From Mesorhizobium shangrilense (GTDB taxonomy: Bacteria > Pseudomonadota > Alphaproteobacteria > Rhizobiales > Rhizobiaceae), in the NCBI RefSeq assembly GCF_040537815.1, contig NZ_JBEWSZ010000001.1, positions 1,426,001 to 1,490,000 of the forward strand: DNA of 64,000 nt. Direction: 5' to 3'. The position numbers and the translations under genes were made by a program. Below the pieces are notes generated by a model, which saw only the letters and a list, made by a program, of their open reading frames with translations, ran no database searches and had not been told where the DNA came from. This document shows positions 34,772 through 43,364 of this stretch, in pieces (the stretch's first letter is position 1; each line of letters opens with the position of its first letter).

Positions 34772-34799
34772 CTTTGAACTATTATGTTCATGCTTGAAC
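34766..34799. promoter_or_regulatory. Two tandem MarR-type operator palindromes
   Basis: GTTCATCTTTGAAC (34766-34779) and GTTCATGCTTGAAC (34786-34799) share the arms GTTCA/TGAAC around a 4-base centre. Their centres are 20 bases apart, about two helical turns, so two dimers could bind on one face. The first overlaps the marR start codon and the second sits 20 bases before the hydrolase start. This arrangement fits a MarR repressor controlling both genes. Confidence 0.75.
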
Positions 34800-34818
34800 G
34801 AATGGATGGATCGCCACT

Positions 34819-35730
34819 ATGGCATCATTTGGTCTGAAGGTCATCCGGGGGGTGTTCGCCGCCGCTGAACATGTTGCGCCACGGCTAAGCGGGCGCGCGG
34901 CATTCGAATTGTTCTGCCGCACGCCGAACCCGAAGGGTCTGACGGACGGCGAGCGACGCGCCGTCGACCGTGCCGCCGCGTTCATGACCGAGGCGCGCCA
35001 CCATCGGTTGAAGACCGCTACGGGCTGCGTGGCGGTGCATGAATTCCGGCCCGAGCCGGGCAGGGAGATGATTGGCACCGTGCTCGTGATCCATGGCTGG
35101 CGTTCACGCACTGAATATATGCGCGCGCTGATCGAAGGCTATCGCGATGCTGGCTACAGGGTTGTTTCTCTGGACCTGCCTGGTCACGGCCAGTCGCTTG
35201 GCCGCCGGCTAAACATGGTCAACGCGGTCGATGCGGCCCGCGTGGCCGGCGAATGGTTCGGCCCGTTCACGGCCGTCGTCGGTCACTCCTTCGGCGGCGC
35301 CGTTGCCGCCAATGCCATTGTCGGTTCGGTCAAGAATATCCCCCCGCTTGCCGCGGATCGGCTGGTGCTGATCGCGGCGCCGAGTTCGCTGCCGGCGATC
35401 TTCGCCGACTTCAGCCGCATGCTGAATGTCGGCCCGCGCTCGCAGGTTGCGATGGCTGATCGGGTCGAGCATCTCGCTGGACGGCCACTGCACGAATTCG
35501 TCGGCGACCGGCAACTTGCCCGCACGCCACTGCCAACCCTGGTGATCCACGCACCCGACGACCGCGAAGTGTCCGCCGATCATGCCGAGCTCTACGCAGG
35601 CGCTGGCGATCACGTGCGGCTTTACTGGGCTGAAGGGCTCGGCCACCGCCGCATTCTGACTGATAAGAGGGTGGTCGGACAGGCCGTCAATTTCGTAGCC
35701 GGCCGCCCGGAATCGGCGCTGTTGCACTGA
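34819..35730 (+). CDS. Alpha/beta hydrolase
   Basis: A 303-aa hydrolase. Oxyanion region VLVIHGWRSRTEYM, VVSLDLPGHGQSLGRRLNM, nucleophile elbow VVGHSFGGAVAAN (Ser ~157), acid PTLVIHAPDDREVSADH and catalytic His in AEGLGHRRILTD. The N-terminal ~75 residues form a family-specific extension. Substrate is likely an ester or lipid-like compound sensed by the divergent MarR regulator (inference). Confidence 0.9.
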   Translation: MASFGLKVIRGVFAAAEHVAPRLSGRAAFELFCRTPNPKGLTDGERRAVDRAAAFMTEARHHRLKTATGCVAVHEFRPEPGREMIGTVLVIHGWRSRTEYMRALIEGYRDAGYRVVSLDLPGHGQSLGRRLNMVNAVDAARVAGEWFGPFTAVVGHSFGGAVAANAIVGSVKNIPPLAADRLVLIAAPSSLPAIFADFSRMLNVGPRSQVAMADRVEHLAGRPLHEFVGDRQLARTPLPTLVIHAPDDREVSADHAELYAGAGDHVRLYWAEGLGHRRILTDKRVVGQAVNFVAGRPESALLH

Positions 35731-35745
35731 ATGTCGACCAGCGGC

Positions 35746-36141
35746 CTATTTCTTCTTGCTGCTGGGCTCGACCGGTAAGCCGGCTGCCTTCCAGGCGGTG
35801 AAGCCGCCAAGAATGTGCTTCACCGGAGAAAGGCCCATATCCTGCGCTGTCTTGGTGGCCAGCGCCGAGCGCCAACCGCCGGCGCAGAAGAAGACGAAGC
35901 TTTTTCCCGAAGCGAAGAATGGCTTGTGATACGGGCTCTCCGGGTCGATCCAGAATTCGAGCATGCCTCGGGTGACATGCTGGGCACCGGGTATCTTGCC
36001 ATCGCGTTCCAGCTCACGCGGATCGCGCAGATCGACGAAGATCGTGCCTTCGTCGTCGAGCAGCCCCGCTGCTTCCTCTGGCGACACCACTTCGATCTCG
36101 GCATTTGCCTCGTCCAGCAGCTCGCGATATCCCTTTTTCAC
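35746..36141 (-). CDS. Rhodanese-like domain protein
   Basis: A 131-aa single-domain sulfurtransferase. DDEGTIFVDLRDPRELERDGKIPGAQHVTRG and the active-site loop FFCAGGWRSALA, with Cys as persulfide carrier, followed by LGGFTAWKAAGLPV. The start is set at GTG 36141 because a strong GGAGGAG site lies 7 bases before it; a longer frame with ATG at 36204 lacks that. It converges with the hydrolase gene. Confidence 0.9.
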   Translation of the reverse strand: MKKGYRELLDEANAEIEVVSPEEAAGLLDDEGTIFVDLRDPRELERDGKIPGAQHVTRGMLEFWIDPESPYHKPFFASGKSFVFFCAGGWRSALATKTAQDMGLSPVKHILGGFTAWKAAGLPVEPSSKKK

Positions 36142-36207
36142 AGGCTTCTCCTCCCGACCGCGCACTAGGCTGGCTGTTTGAATTTCCAGCACAATGGCAG
36201 GCATTTT

Positions 36208-36822
36208 TCACGCCGCGTCTGTGCCGGCCATCGCCTTCCAGGCAACCATTGCGCCGGCCACGGTTGCCAACAGGCCGGCGTGCGAGGCACCGTCGCGCGC
36301 CTGGATCGACATGCCATGCTGAACCGTGGCGAAAAATGTCGCCGCGGCGTGGCTGTCGAAATCCGGCGGCAATTCGCCTTCGGCAATACCGCGATCGAGA
36401 CGCTTGCGCAGGGCCATGTGGTTTTCAGCGCGGCGGCGGCGCAGATCGTCGCAGATGGCGCCTTTGCTTGAATCCTGGTGCAACGCGCCGAGCGCGATCA
36501 GGCAGCCCTGCGGGCGATCGGCCTGCGAATAGGCTTCCGCCGTCCGGCAAAGGAAGCGTTCGATCGCAAGCGAAGCAGTCGGCGAATCTTCCAGCGCCGA
36601 CCAGATGTCCGCGCCTTCGACACGTGTGTAGAGGTCGGTTGCCTCGAGGAAGAGAGCCTCCTTGCTGCCGAAGGCGGCATAGAGGCTGGGCGATTTGATG
36701 CCCATCGCCGCCGTCAGGTCGCTCATGGAGGCGCCTTCATAGCCTTTGGCCCAGAACACATCCATCGCTCGCCGCAACGTGGCGGTTCGATCGAAGGTGC
36801 GGGGGCGGCCTCGTTCCGGCAT
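36208..36822 (-). CDS. TetR/AcrR family transcriptional regulator
   Basis: A 204-aa repressor. N-terminal RGRPRTFDRTATLRRAMDVFWAKGYEGASMSDLTAAMGIKSPSLYAAFGSKEALF is the classic TetR HTH (key part MSDLTAAMGIKSPSLYAAFG), followed by a variable ligand domain. It is divergent from an SDR gene with ~100 bases between. Two palindromes with ACATAAA arms lie in that interval, so it probably represses both genes. Confidence 0.93.
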   Translation of the reverse strand: MPERGRPRTFDRTATLRRAMDVFWAKGYEGASMSDLTAAMGIKSPSLYAAFGSKEALFLEATDLYTRVEGADIWSALEDSPTASLAIERFLCRTAEAYSQADRPQGCLIALGALHQDSSKGAICDDLRRRRAENHMALRKRLDRGIAEGELPPDFDSHAAATFFATVQHGMSIQARDGASHAGLLATVAGAMVAWKAMAGTDAA

Positions 36823-36830
36823 GGCGCTCT

Positions 36831-36911
36831 TTTCTTTGTCGATCGATACATAAATCAGTTGACGCGACTCGGCAAGGCTGACAGTTATTTATGTGCTGAT
36901 CGATACATAAA
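36831..36911. promoter_or_regulatory. Paired TetR operator candidates
   Basis: Site 2 (36888-36911) has perfect arms TTTATGT and ACATAAA separated by 10 bases containing GATCGAT. Site 1 (36831-36854) has the same right half, GATCGATACATAAA, with a degenerate left arm (TTTCTTT). The shared half-site GATCGATACATAAA is exact in both. Site 1 abuts the tetR start and site 2 sits 10 bases before the SDR start. Confidence 0.75.
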
Positions 36912-36921
36912 GGAGAAATCG

Positions 36922-37668
36922 ATGTCATCCAATCCGTTGAGCGGCAAGGTCGCACTCGTCACTGGCGGCAGTCGCGGCATAGGCGCCGCGATTGCGCGCA
37001 GGCTTGCGGCCGATGGCGCCAAGGTCGCGATCACCTATGTCAACGGCGGAGAGCAGGCCCGCGCTGTGGTCGAAGAGATCGAAGCTGCTGGTGGACGAGC
37101 CATTGCGATCAAGGCCGACAACCGGGATGTTGTTGCCGTCGAAAAGGCGGTCAACGATGCCGCCGGCGCACTCGGGCGGCTCGACATTCTCGTCAACAGC
37201 GCCGGTATCTGGCGCACGGCGCCGATCGATGTGCTTTCACTTGCCGACTTTGATGAAACCATGGACGTCAATCTGCGAGCGCCATTCGTCGCCTCCAAGG
37301 CCGCGGCCGTGCATATGGGTGAGGGCGGTCGGATCATCTCGATCGGCAGCAATCTGGCCGAGCGGGTCACCGACACCGGCCTCAGCGCCTATTCGACCAG
37401 CAAGGCCGCGATCGCCGGGCTGACCAAGGCGCTCGCTCGTGACCTCGGTCCCCGCGGCATCACCGCCAACGTCGTCCATCCCGGTTCGACCGACACCGAC
37501 ATGAATCCGGCTGAGGGGCCGCATGCCGAGCCCCAGCTGCAGAAGATGGCAACGCCGCGCTTTGGCAAGGTTGAAGAAATCGCGGGGATGGTTGCCTGGT
37601 TGGCCGGTCCTGAAAGCCGGTTTGTCACCGGTGCGGCACTAACCATCGATGGTGGCGCCAACGCCTGA
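36922..37668 (+). CDS. Short-chain dehydrogenase/reductase
   Basis: A 248-aa classical SDR: cofactor motif VTGGSRGIGAAIARRLA, NNAG-equivalent LVNSAGIWRTAPI, catalytic Ser in IISIGSNLAERV, YSTSKAAIAGLTKALA (Tyr and Lys) and C-terminal FVTGAALTIDGGANA. It likely uses NAD(P)H on a carbonyl substrate related to the ligand of the adjacent TetR regulator. ATG 36922 follows AGGAGA at 36911-36916. TetR-SDR divergent pairs of this type are common in rhizobia. Confidence 0.94.
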   Translation: MSSNPLSGKVALVTGGSRGIGAAIARRLAADGAKVAITYVNGGEQARAVVEEIEAAGGRAIAIKADNRDVVAVEKAVNDAAGALGRLDILVNSAGIWRTAPIDVLSLADFDETMDVNLRAPFVASKAAAVHMGEGGRIISIGSNLAERVTDTGLSAYSTSKAAIAGLTKALARDLGPRGITANVVHPGSTDTDMNPAEGPHAEPQLQKMATPRFGKVEEIAGMVAWLAGPESRFVTGAALTIDGGANA

Positions 37669-37700
37669 TAGCCCACTCGCTACCGCGCTGCAGATTTTCT

Positions 37701-37728
37701 GGCCGGAGTGGAGAAAGCCGCTCCGGCC
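37701..37728 (+). terminator. GC-rich hairpin downstream of the SDR gene
   Basis: GGCCGGAG (37701-37708) and CTCCGGCC (37721-37728) form an 8-bp stem 33 bases after the SDR stop. No T-run follows, so intrinsic termination is uncertain. The rest of 37729-37892 is the promoter-side region of the next gene, AT-richer near 37765-37815. Confidence 0.35.
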
Positions 37729-37892
37729 CGTCACGATGTTGTGAAACCGTTCTGCAACAGGGCTTCCAAAATTTATGAAAGCTTAACGAAATCGGTATGA
37801 ATCGGTATAGTCGCGCCTTACATCCGCCATGCGGTGGGCGGGACCGTCTAACGGTGCAGAACGGGAACCGGTGCTACCGGAGCGGGTGATTA

Positions 37893-39779
37893 ATGAAATT
37901 TCTTGGAAACAGATCAACCGTGATGCCGCTCGCCGCGATCGCAGCGACGTTGGCTCTCGGCGCACCGCAGGCAAGCGCGCAAGGGCTGTTTGAGATGCTT
38001 TTCGGCGGCGGCATCAGGCATCAGCCGCAGGGCGAATTCCCGCCGCCTCCGCCGATGCACAAGCCGAAGCCCAGGGCTTCCGAAGGCGGCGGCGCGGTCA
38101 GGATCAGCAGTCCGACCTACAACACATACAAGGCCGACAAGCTCGTTCGTGTCGACTTCACCGCGCTGACGGCAGCACCGCAGCAGACATCTCTACAGAA
38201 CGCCGCCTTTGTGCCCTCGGCCACCAGCGCCGCCTTCCGCGACGCGGTTGCCGGACTTGGCGACTATGAACTCTATGCCGAGCCAGATATCGCGAAGGCG
38301 CTGATTACCTACTACACGGCCAACCCAGATTTCATCTGGGTGACAGGAACCAGCGCCAACAGCCGCGCGCAGGACGCGGTGCGTGTGCTTGGCGAGGCTG
38401 CGAGCTACGGCCTTGCGCCGGCTGACTACACGGTCGAGGTGCCCGCGGCCGCAACATCAGCAGCCGACCCGGCAGCGCAAATGAAGCAGCTCCTTCGCTT
38501 CGAAATGGCCCTTTCCGCCCGCGTGTTGCGTTACGCTCACGATGCCCAGAGCGGCCGCGTCGATCCAAATCGCATGACCGCCTATTATGATTTTCCAGCC
38601 AAGCCGATCGATATGGAAGGTGTGTTGAAAACGCTGGCGCACACCCAGGAGGTGCGCACCTATCTCGAATCCCGTCATCCGCAGAATGCCGAATATCAAG
38701 CCCTGCGCGTCGAACTGGAATCGCTGCAGGCGAGCGCCGAGAACGAGATCGTCGTCGATCCCAAGCTTCTGTTGAAGCCCGGCGAGACAAGCCCCGAACT
38801 GCCGAAGCTCCTGACGGTCATCGCGCGCAATCTCGACGACGATATGGGCGGCTCCTATGGCGAGATCCTGTCCAGGCTCGTCAACAGCGAAGTCTATGTT
38901 CCCGAGCTGGTTCCGGTCATCGAGGCAGTGCAAAAAAGAGCCGGCATGAAGGGTGACGGTGTCATTGGGCCGCGTACGGTGGCATCGCTCGCCGGAACGT
39001 CCAAGGCTGACAGACTTCAGAAGGTGCAAGTCGCGCTCGAAGAACTGCGCTGGCTGCCTTCCGACCTCGGCAGTCCCCGCGTCTTCATCAACCAGCCGGC
39101 CTTCACCGCAAGCTATATCGACAATGGCGAGGAGAAGCTGAAGACTCGTGCGGTCATAGGCAGGACCACCAACCAGACGGCGTTCTTCTACGACAAGATC
39201 AAGCAGGTTGATTTCCACCCCTACTGGGGCGTGCCGCAGTCGATCATCGTCAATGAGATGCTGCCGCGCCTGCGCAGCGATCCAGGTTATCTCGACAGGT
39301 CCGGCTACGAGGTGACCGATACGCGCGGCAAGCGCATCCCTTCATCATCGATCAATTGGGGGGCATATGGCTCGAACATTCCCTACAATGTACGCCAGCA
39401 GCCAAGCGAGGCGAACGCGCTGGGTGAACTGAAGATCCTGTTCCCCAACAAGCACGCCATCTACATGCATGACACGCCGCAGAAATCGTTTTTCAAACAG
39501 GACATGCGTGCGCTGAGCCATGGCTGCGTTCGCCTGCAGGACCCGCGCGGCATGGCCGCAGCCGTGCTTGACACATCGGTCGATAATATCGCCGAGACGC
39601 TGAAGCACGGACATTCGACCGAGAATGTCACGCGCACGATTCCCGTCTACGTTGCCTATTTCACTGCATGGCCGGACATGTCCGGCAAGGTGGAGTATTT
39701 CAATGACGTATACGACCGCGACACCAAGTTGATGCAGGCGCTGGACGCGACGGAAGCGGTGCGCTCGCCGGCAAGCTAG
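37893..39779 (+). CDS. Large L,D-transpeptidase (YcbB/LdtD-like, YkuD domain)
   Basis: A 628-aa exported peptidoglycan cross-linking enzyme. The N-terminus has a hydrophobic segment (MPLAAIAATLALGAPQASAQG), then a Pro-rich stretch (~47-62) and a YcbB-type scaffold domain. A peptidoglycan-binding helix pair follows (VQKRAGMKGDGVIGPRTVASLAG). The YkuD catalytic domain runs from ~390 and contains HDTPQKSFFKQDMRALSHGCVRLQDP, with H543 and C545 of the HGCVRL motif (here SHGCVRLQDP). It forms 3-3 cross-links or anchors proteins in the wall. Rhizobiales rely heavily on such enzymes in polar growth. Monocistronic. Confidence 0.93.
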   Translation: MKFLGNRSTVMPLAAIAATLALGAPQASAQGLFEMLFGGGIRHQPQGEFPPPPPMHKPKPRASEGGGAVRISSPTYNTYKADKLVRVDFTALTAAPQQTSLQNAAFVPSATSAAFRDAVAGLGDYELYAEPDIAKALITYYTANPDFIWVTGTSANSRAQDAVRVLGEAASYGLAPADYTVEVPAAATSAADPAAQMKQLLRFEMALSARVLRYAHDAQSGRVDPNRMTAYYDFPAKPIDMEGVLKTLAHTQEVRTYLESRHPQNAEYQALRVELESLQASAENEIVVDPKLLLKPGETSPELPKLLTVIARNLDDDMGGSYGEILSRLVNSEVYVPELVPVIEAVQKRAGMKGDGVIGPRTVASLAGTSKADRLQKVQVALEELRWLPSDLGSPRVFINQPAFTASYIDNGEEKLKTRAVIGRTTNQTAFFYDKIKQVDFHPYWGVPQSIIVNEMLPRLRSDPGYLDRSGYEVTDTRGKRIPSSSINWGAYGSNIPYNVRQQPSEANALGELKILFPNKHAIYMHDTPQKSFFKQDMRALSHGCVRLQDPRGMAAAVLDTSVDNIAETLKHGHSTENVTRTIPVYVAYFTAWPDMSGKVEYFNDVYDRDTKLMQALDATEAVRSPAS

Positions 39780-39781
39780 GC

Positions 39782-40246
39782 CTAGCGGCCAAACAGCGGA
39801 CGCCGAAAGCCGGCATCCCGCCCGGCGATCAGCCAGTAGACCAGCCCAGCAACGAGGCCGGATGCGGCAATGATGCCGATGTCAGGCCAGCGCTCCGGAT
39901 TGATGTCGGCATCCGGCCAGATCAGAGCGAAGCCACCCGCGGCGGACGCGGCGCCGAAGATCATGTGCAACAGGAAATTGCGCAGTGAGAAAAGTTCGGC
40001 AATCAGCGCGAAGAATAGCGTCTGCATGCCGGTGAGTATGATCGTCAGGAAATAGATGAACATGCCGAGCGGCGGCACAACGAGCGCGGCGATGGGCGTG
40101 ACGCCCATGACATCGAAATATTCCGGCGCGTTCGGCAGAGAACTGAGGACGGCGTAGATCCCAGCAACGGCAAAGAGCCCGACCAGCACGGCGACCAGAT
40201 AGCCGGCGAGCATCATCAGGATGCGCTTCAAGACGTGCCCCGCCAT
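39782..40246 (-). CDS. Four-helix membrane protein of unknown function
   Basis: A ~154-aa integral membrane protein with four predicted helices: MLAGYLVAVLVGLFAVAGIYAVL, TPIAALVVPPLGMFIYFLTIILTG, HMIFGAASAAGGFALIW and IGIIAASGLVAGLVYWLIAGRD. No enzymatic motif is visible. Start 40246 or 40252 cannot be distinguished. It resembles small membrane proteins conserved in Mesorhizobium with no known role. Its stop is 3 bases from the stop of the L,D-transpeptidase gene (convergent). Confidence 0.75.
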   Translation of the reverse strand: MAGHVLKRILMMLAGYLVAVLVGLFAVAGIYAVLSSLPNAPEYFDVMGVTPIAALVVPPLGMFIYFLTIILTGMQTLFFALIAELFSLRNFLLHMIFGAASAAGGFALIWPDADINPERWPDIGIIAASGLVAGLVYWLIAGRDAGFRRPLFGR

Positions 40247-40373
40247 GCCCACCCTCCCATGTGGTGCAGTGTCGTTCGCAGTCAGCCATCAAAGACGTGT
40301 CGGCGCAAGGGCGCGTGCACATGGTGCCGGAAGCGTGCGATTGGTTGGTGTCGGCTGTTCGGCTGCGAATCGG

Positions 40374-41102
40374 TCAGGCACCGCCGCACAAATGTTCGGA
40401 GTCCGGCAAGGCCCATGTACCCTTCGCGGCGAGATCGACGGAATAGTAGATGCGGCCACGTTCATCATCCTTAGGGCAATCCCTTGGGATCGAGATCAGA
40501 CACATGATGACGGGATCGCCGACCTTCGAACTGGCAAGGCCCGGTTCGCGATCATAGGATACAGCCGTGCCGCCATTGGTGAAGGTCGCGGCGCTGCCGG
40601 CTTCGGGGCTGGCGGTTTCCAGAGGATCATCGCCGAGGCGCGTGGTCAGCGTCTTGATGTGGGTGGGCGCGCATTGGCCGATAGAGGAGGGCAGGGGCTG
40701 ATCGGCCGCACCTGGATTGCGCGCGGCGGTATCGAGCGCCTTCTTGCCGATCAACGCGATATTGTAGTCCTGCACCCACGATGGTGCCTGGCCATATGTC
40801 TGCAGGGCATTGTTCTGCGCGCTGACGATGCAGGCGGTGTCGTCCATGCACGCATTCCTGTCGGCAACCAGCGCCCGGGCGATCTTGCGCTTGTCGCCGC
40901 CAAAGGAAGGCTCGGAATCCTTGAAGGCCTTGGCGACCAATGCATCGATGGCAGACAGTTGTGGGTCGGCGCATACAGCCTTCTCAGTGGGCAGGCTCGC
41001 CTTCCGGCAGTCGAAAGATGGTCCGTCGGCTCTTGCCGAACCAGAGCCGGTGCCGACTAGGACAAGAGCGAGCCAGATTGCGGTGCGGCTGGAAGATGGC
41101 AT
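40374..41102 (-). CDS. Exported protein with DUF1311/LprI-like N-terminal domain
   Basis: A 242-aa product from ATG 41102 with signal peptide ending ARADG. The first mature part, FDCRKASLPTEKAVCADPQLSAIDALVAKAF and RNACMDDTACIVSAQ, is the four-cysteine pattern of DUF1311/LprI proteins, some of which inhibit lysozyme or bind at the cell wall. The C-terminal ~120 residues (IMCLISIPRDCPKDDERGRIYYSVDLA) are family-specific. A GTG 12 codons upstream is less likely. Possible role in envelope protection is inference. Confidence 0.78.
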   Translation of the reverse strand: MPSSSRTAIWLALVLVGTGSGSARADGPSFDCRKASLPTEKAVCADPQLSAIDALVAKAFKDSEPSFGGDKRKIARALVADRNACMDDTACIVSAQNNALQTYGQAPSWVQDYNIALIGKKALDTAARNPGAADQPLPSSIGQCAPTHIKTLTTRLGDDPLETASPEAGSAATFTNGGTAVSYDREPGLASSKVGDPVIMCLISIPRDCPKDDERGRIYYSVDLAAKGTWALPDSEHLCGGA

Positions 41103-41197
41103 GGTTGCCCTGCGGCGAGAAGTGGACCGGTCACTCACACCTTAGGGAAAAAATGCTCTGTACGGAATTGCCGAAAGGATGACGACGCGCCGCGCTG

Positions 41198-41455
41198 TCA
41201 TTTTGGCTCGGCGGTCACCGGATCATAGGTGATTTCGACCTTCGCCTTGTCCGCGGTGTAGTATGTGACGGTATAGGCGCCACTGTCCCAGTCGACCTCT
41301 TTCACATAACGAAAGCCATCGCGCTGTTCGACCTTGGCAATGATTTCCGAGAGTTTCTTGGCGTCCGGCGGAGGCAACGGTTTTTCATCGGCTGCAAACG
41401 CGGCCCCACCGGCAAGCAGAACTGCGACGCTTGTCGCCAAGGCAAGTTTTTGCAT
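41198..41455 (-). CDS. Small exported PepSY-domain protein
   Basis: An 85-aa product starting MQKLALATSVAVLLAGGAAFAAD (signal peptide). The mature part is a single PepSY unit: LSEIIAKVEQRDGFRYVKEVDWDSGAYTVTYYTADKAKVEITYDPVT. PepSY domains act as inhibitors or sensors, often with two-component systems, but none is adjacent. Start 41455 places the signal peptide at the N-terminus; 29 extra upstream codons add nothing recognisable. Confidence 0.85.
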   Translation of the reverse strand: MQKLALATSVAVLLAGGAAFAADEKPLPPPDAKKLSEIIAKVEQRDGFRYVKEVDWDSGAYTVTYYTADKAKVEITYDPVTAEPK

Positions 41456-41592
41456 GTGGAATCCCTCAGACTTCGTCGCGTAGAAACTCGCTTCCATGCC
41501 GATTGGTTCCACCGGCCGGGAATACGATCCTGCATCTGGCAAGAGTAACGATTGCCGGGCCGCGGAAGATGAGAAGAAATCGGAAAGGCAGA

Positions 41593-41667
41593 TGGTGGGC
41601 GATGCAGGGATTGAACCTGCGACCCCACCCGTGTGAAGGGTGTGCTCTCCCGCTGAGCTAATCGCCC
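41593..41667 (-). tRNA. tRNA-Val (anticodon CAC)
   Basis: Read on the minus strand it folds as a full cloverleaf. Acceptor GGGCGAT pairs with ATCGCCC; D arm GCTC/GAGC; anticodon stem CACCC/GGGTG with loop TTCACAC, giving anticodon CAC (codon GUG); T arm GCAGG-TTCAATC-CCTGC. The 3' ACCA is encoded. 75 bases including CCA. No integrase or att duplication is seen next to it. Confidence 0.96.
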
Positions 41668-41793
41668 GCTCGTTGCCCGAAGGCCAAGCGAGCCGCGATA
41701 TAAGGGAGGCAGGCTGGCGAAGTCAAGGCGATGTCCGGCATTCTGAAGAGGTATATCGCGCGGCCTCGATGACCCCCCCGCAGTCACCGCACC

Positions 41794-42480
41794 TTAGCGC
41801 CCGGCAGCCGCGTTGATCAGCCTTTCCGCCAGTTCCAGCGTCAGCGCATCAAAATGCGAGATCACCGCCGAGGGCTCGAATTCGCGCACATGGCGATCGG
41901 TGTAACCGAAATCCACAGCCACAACCGGAATGCCGGCGGCCTTGGCCGTGTCGATGTCGGTCTGCGAATCGCCGACCATCAGCGCGTGATTCGGATCGCC
42001 GCCTGCCCGCGCGATGGTTTGGGTGAGATGGCGCGGATCGGGCTTGCGGAACGCGAACGTGTCCTGGCCGCAGATCGCCGTGAAATGCCTGCTCAGCCCG
42101 AGTGCCTCGATCAGCGCCAGTGAGTTGGCCTCGTACTTGTTGGTGCAGATGGCCAGCAGATAGCCGGCGTTCTCGAACCGGGCGATCGCCTCGACGACAC
42201 CGGGGTAGGGGCGCGATTTGCCGGGAATATTGTCGGTGTAGTGGTCGAGAAACAGCTTCAGCAACCGGTCGTGCTCCTCGACGGCCAGGGACCTCTGTTG
42301 CGCGGCATGGGCGCGCTCGATCATGACCCTGCCGCCATGACCAACAAAGCGCCTGAAGCCGGCTTGGTCGACCGCCGCGAGCTCGCTGGCGGCCAAGCTG
42401 TGGTTGAGGCTGTCGAGCAGATCGGGCGCTGTATCGATCAGCGTACCGTCGAGGTCGAACACGATGATCGGGCGAGGCAT
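41794..42480 (-). CDS. gph: Phosphoglycolate phosphatase (HAD family)
   Basis: A 228-aa HAD hydrolase: motif I IVFDLDGTLIDTAPDLLDSLN, motif II LAICTNKYEANSLALIEAL, motif III FRKPDPRHLTQTI and motif IV MVGDSQTDIDTAKAAGIP. This arrangement with DTAPDL is characteristic of Gph, which removes phosphoglycolate made by Rubisco or DNA repair. Other HAD phosphatases of this length are possible. It is divergent from rpiA. Confidence 0.9.
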   Translation of the reverse strand: MPRPIIVFDLDGTLIDTAPDLLDSLNHSLAASELAAVDQAGFRRFVGHGGRVMIERAHAAQQRSLAVEEHDRLLKLFLDHYTDNIPGKSRPYPGVVEAIARFENAGYLLAICTNKYEANSLALIEALGLSRHFTAICGQDTFAFRKPDPRHLTQTIARAGGDPNHALMVGDSQTDIDTAKAAGIPVVAVDFGYTDRHVREFEPSAVISHFDALTLELAERLINAAAGR

Positions 42481-42632
42481 GGCCAGTCCTGTGACAGTTG
42501 CGTTACCGGCAGGCGATAGCGGCTGTGGCCCTTTCAGGCAAGAAGGCTCGGCAAGACCAGCCCAAAGGCTTTGACCGGGCGGGCAAAAATGCTAGGAGCC
42601 CCGTCAGGCGGTCGCCAAGGGCAATATACGGT

Positions 42633-43364
42633 ATGGATGCGAGACAATTGAAGGTCGAGGCCGCGCGGGCGGCCCTTGCGCATGTGACGGATGGCATGCG
42701 GCTCGGCATCGGCACCGGCACCACCGCTGAGGAATTCGTGCGGCTTCTGGCCGAGAAGGTCGCCACGGGCATGACCATCATCGGCATCCCCACTTCGGAG
42801 CGCACGGCCGCACTGTGCCGCGAACTTGGTGTGCCTCTGTCGACGCTCGAGGAAACGCCCGAGCTTGACCTGACCATCGACGGCACCGACGAGCTCGATC
42901 CTGCCCTGACCCTGATCAAAGGCGGCGGCGGTGCGCTGCTGCGCGAAAAGATCGTTGCAGCCGCTTCGGCCCGCATGATCGTCATTGCCGATCGCTCTAA
43001 GATGGTCGAAACGCTTGGGCGCTTCCCCTTGCCCGTCGAAGTCAACAAATTCGGCCTGCGTGCCACCGAGATCGCGATCGGCGCGGCAGCCAAAAGCCTC
43101 GGTCTTTCCGGTCCCGTTACATTGAGGATGACGGGGAGCCAGCCATTTGTTACAGACGGCGGCCATTTTATCCTCGATGCATCTTTTGGCCGCATTCCGG
43201 ATACAAGAGCGCTTTCGAATGCTCTCCACGCCATTCCTGGTGTGGTTGAACACGGTCTTTTCATCGGGCTGGCGTCAGCGGCCATCATCGCCGGCGGCGA
43301 CGGTATCCAAACCGTCCATGCCGCCCGAAAACCAGGGAGTTCTATCGATCATGATGTTGCATAA
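42633..43364 (+). CDS. rpiA: Ribose-5-phosphate isomerase A
   Basis: A 243-aa pentose-phosphate enzyme. Motifs: [86 protein letters not shown] and [13 protein letters not shown]. The catalytic region is [14 protein letters not shown] 42633 fits the family length; upstream frame matches nothing. Its last 14 bases overlap the start of the DUF2059 gene. Confidence 0.95.
   Translation: MDARQLKVEAARAALAHVTDGMRLGIGTGTTAEEFVRLLAEKVATGMTIIGIPTSERTAALCRELGVPLSTLEETPELDLTIDGTDELDPALTLIKGGGGALLREKIVAAASARMIVIADRSKMVETLGRFPLPVEVNKFGLRATEIAIGAAAKSLGLSGPVTLRMTGSQPFVTDGGHFILDASFGRIPDTRALSNALHAIPGVVEHGLFIGLASAAIIAGGDGIQTVHAARKPGSSIDHDVA

Noticed and set aside
41593..41667. tRNA-Val as an island attachment site
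   Set aside because: No integrase or duplicated tRNA 3' end within reach; flanking genes are housekeeping.
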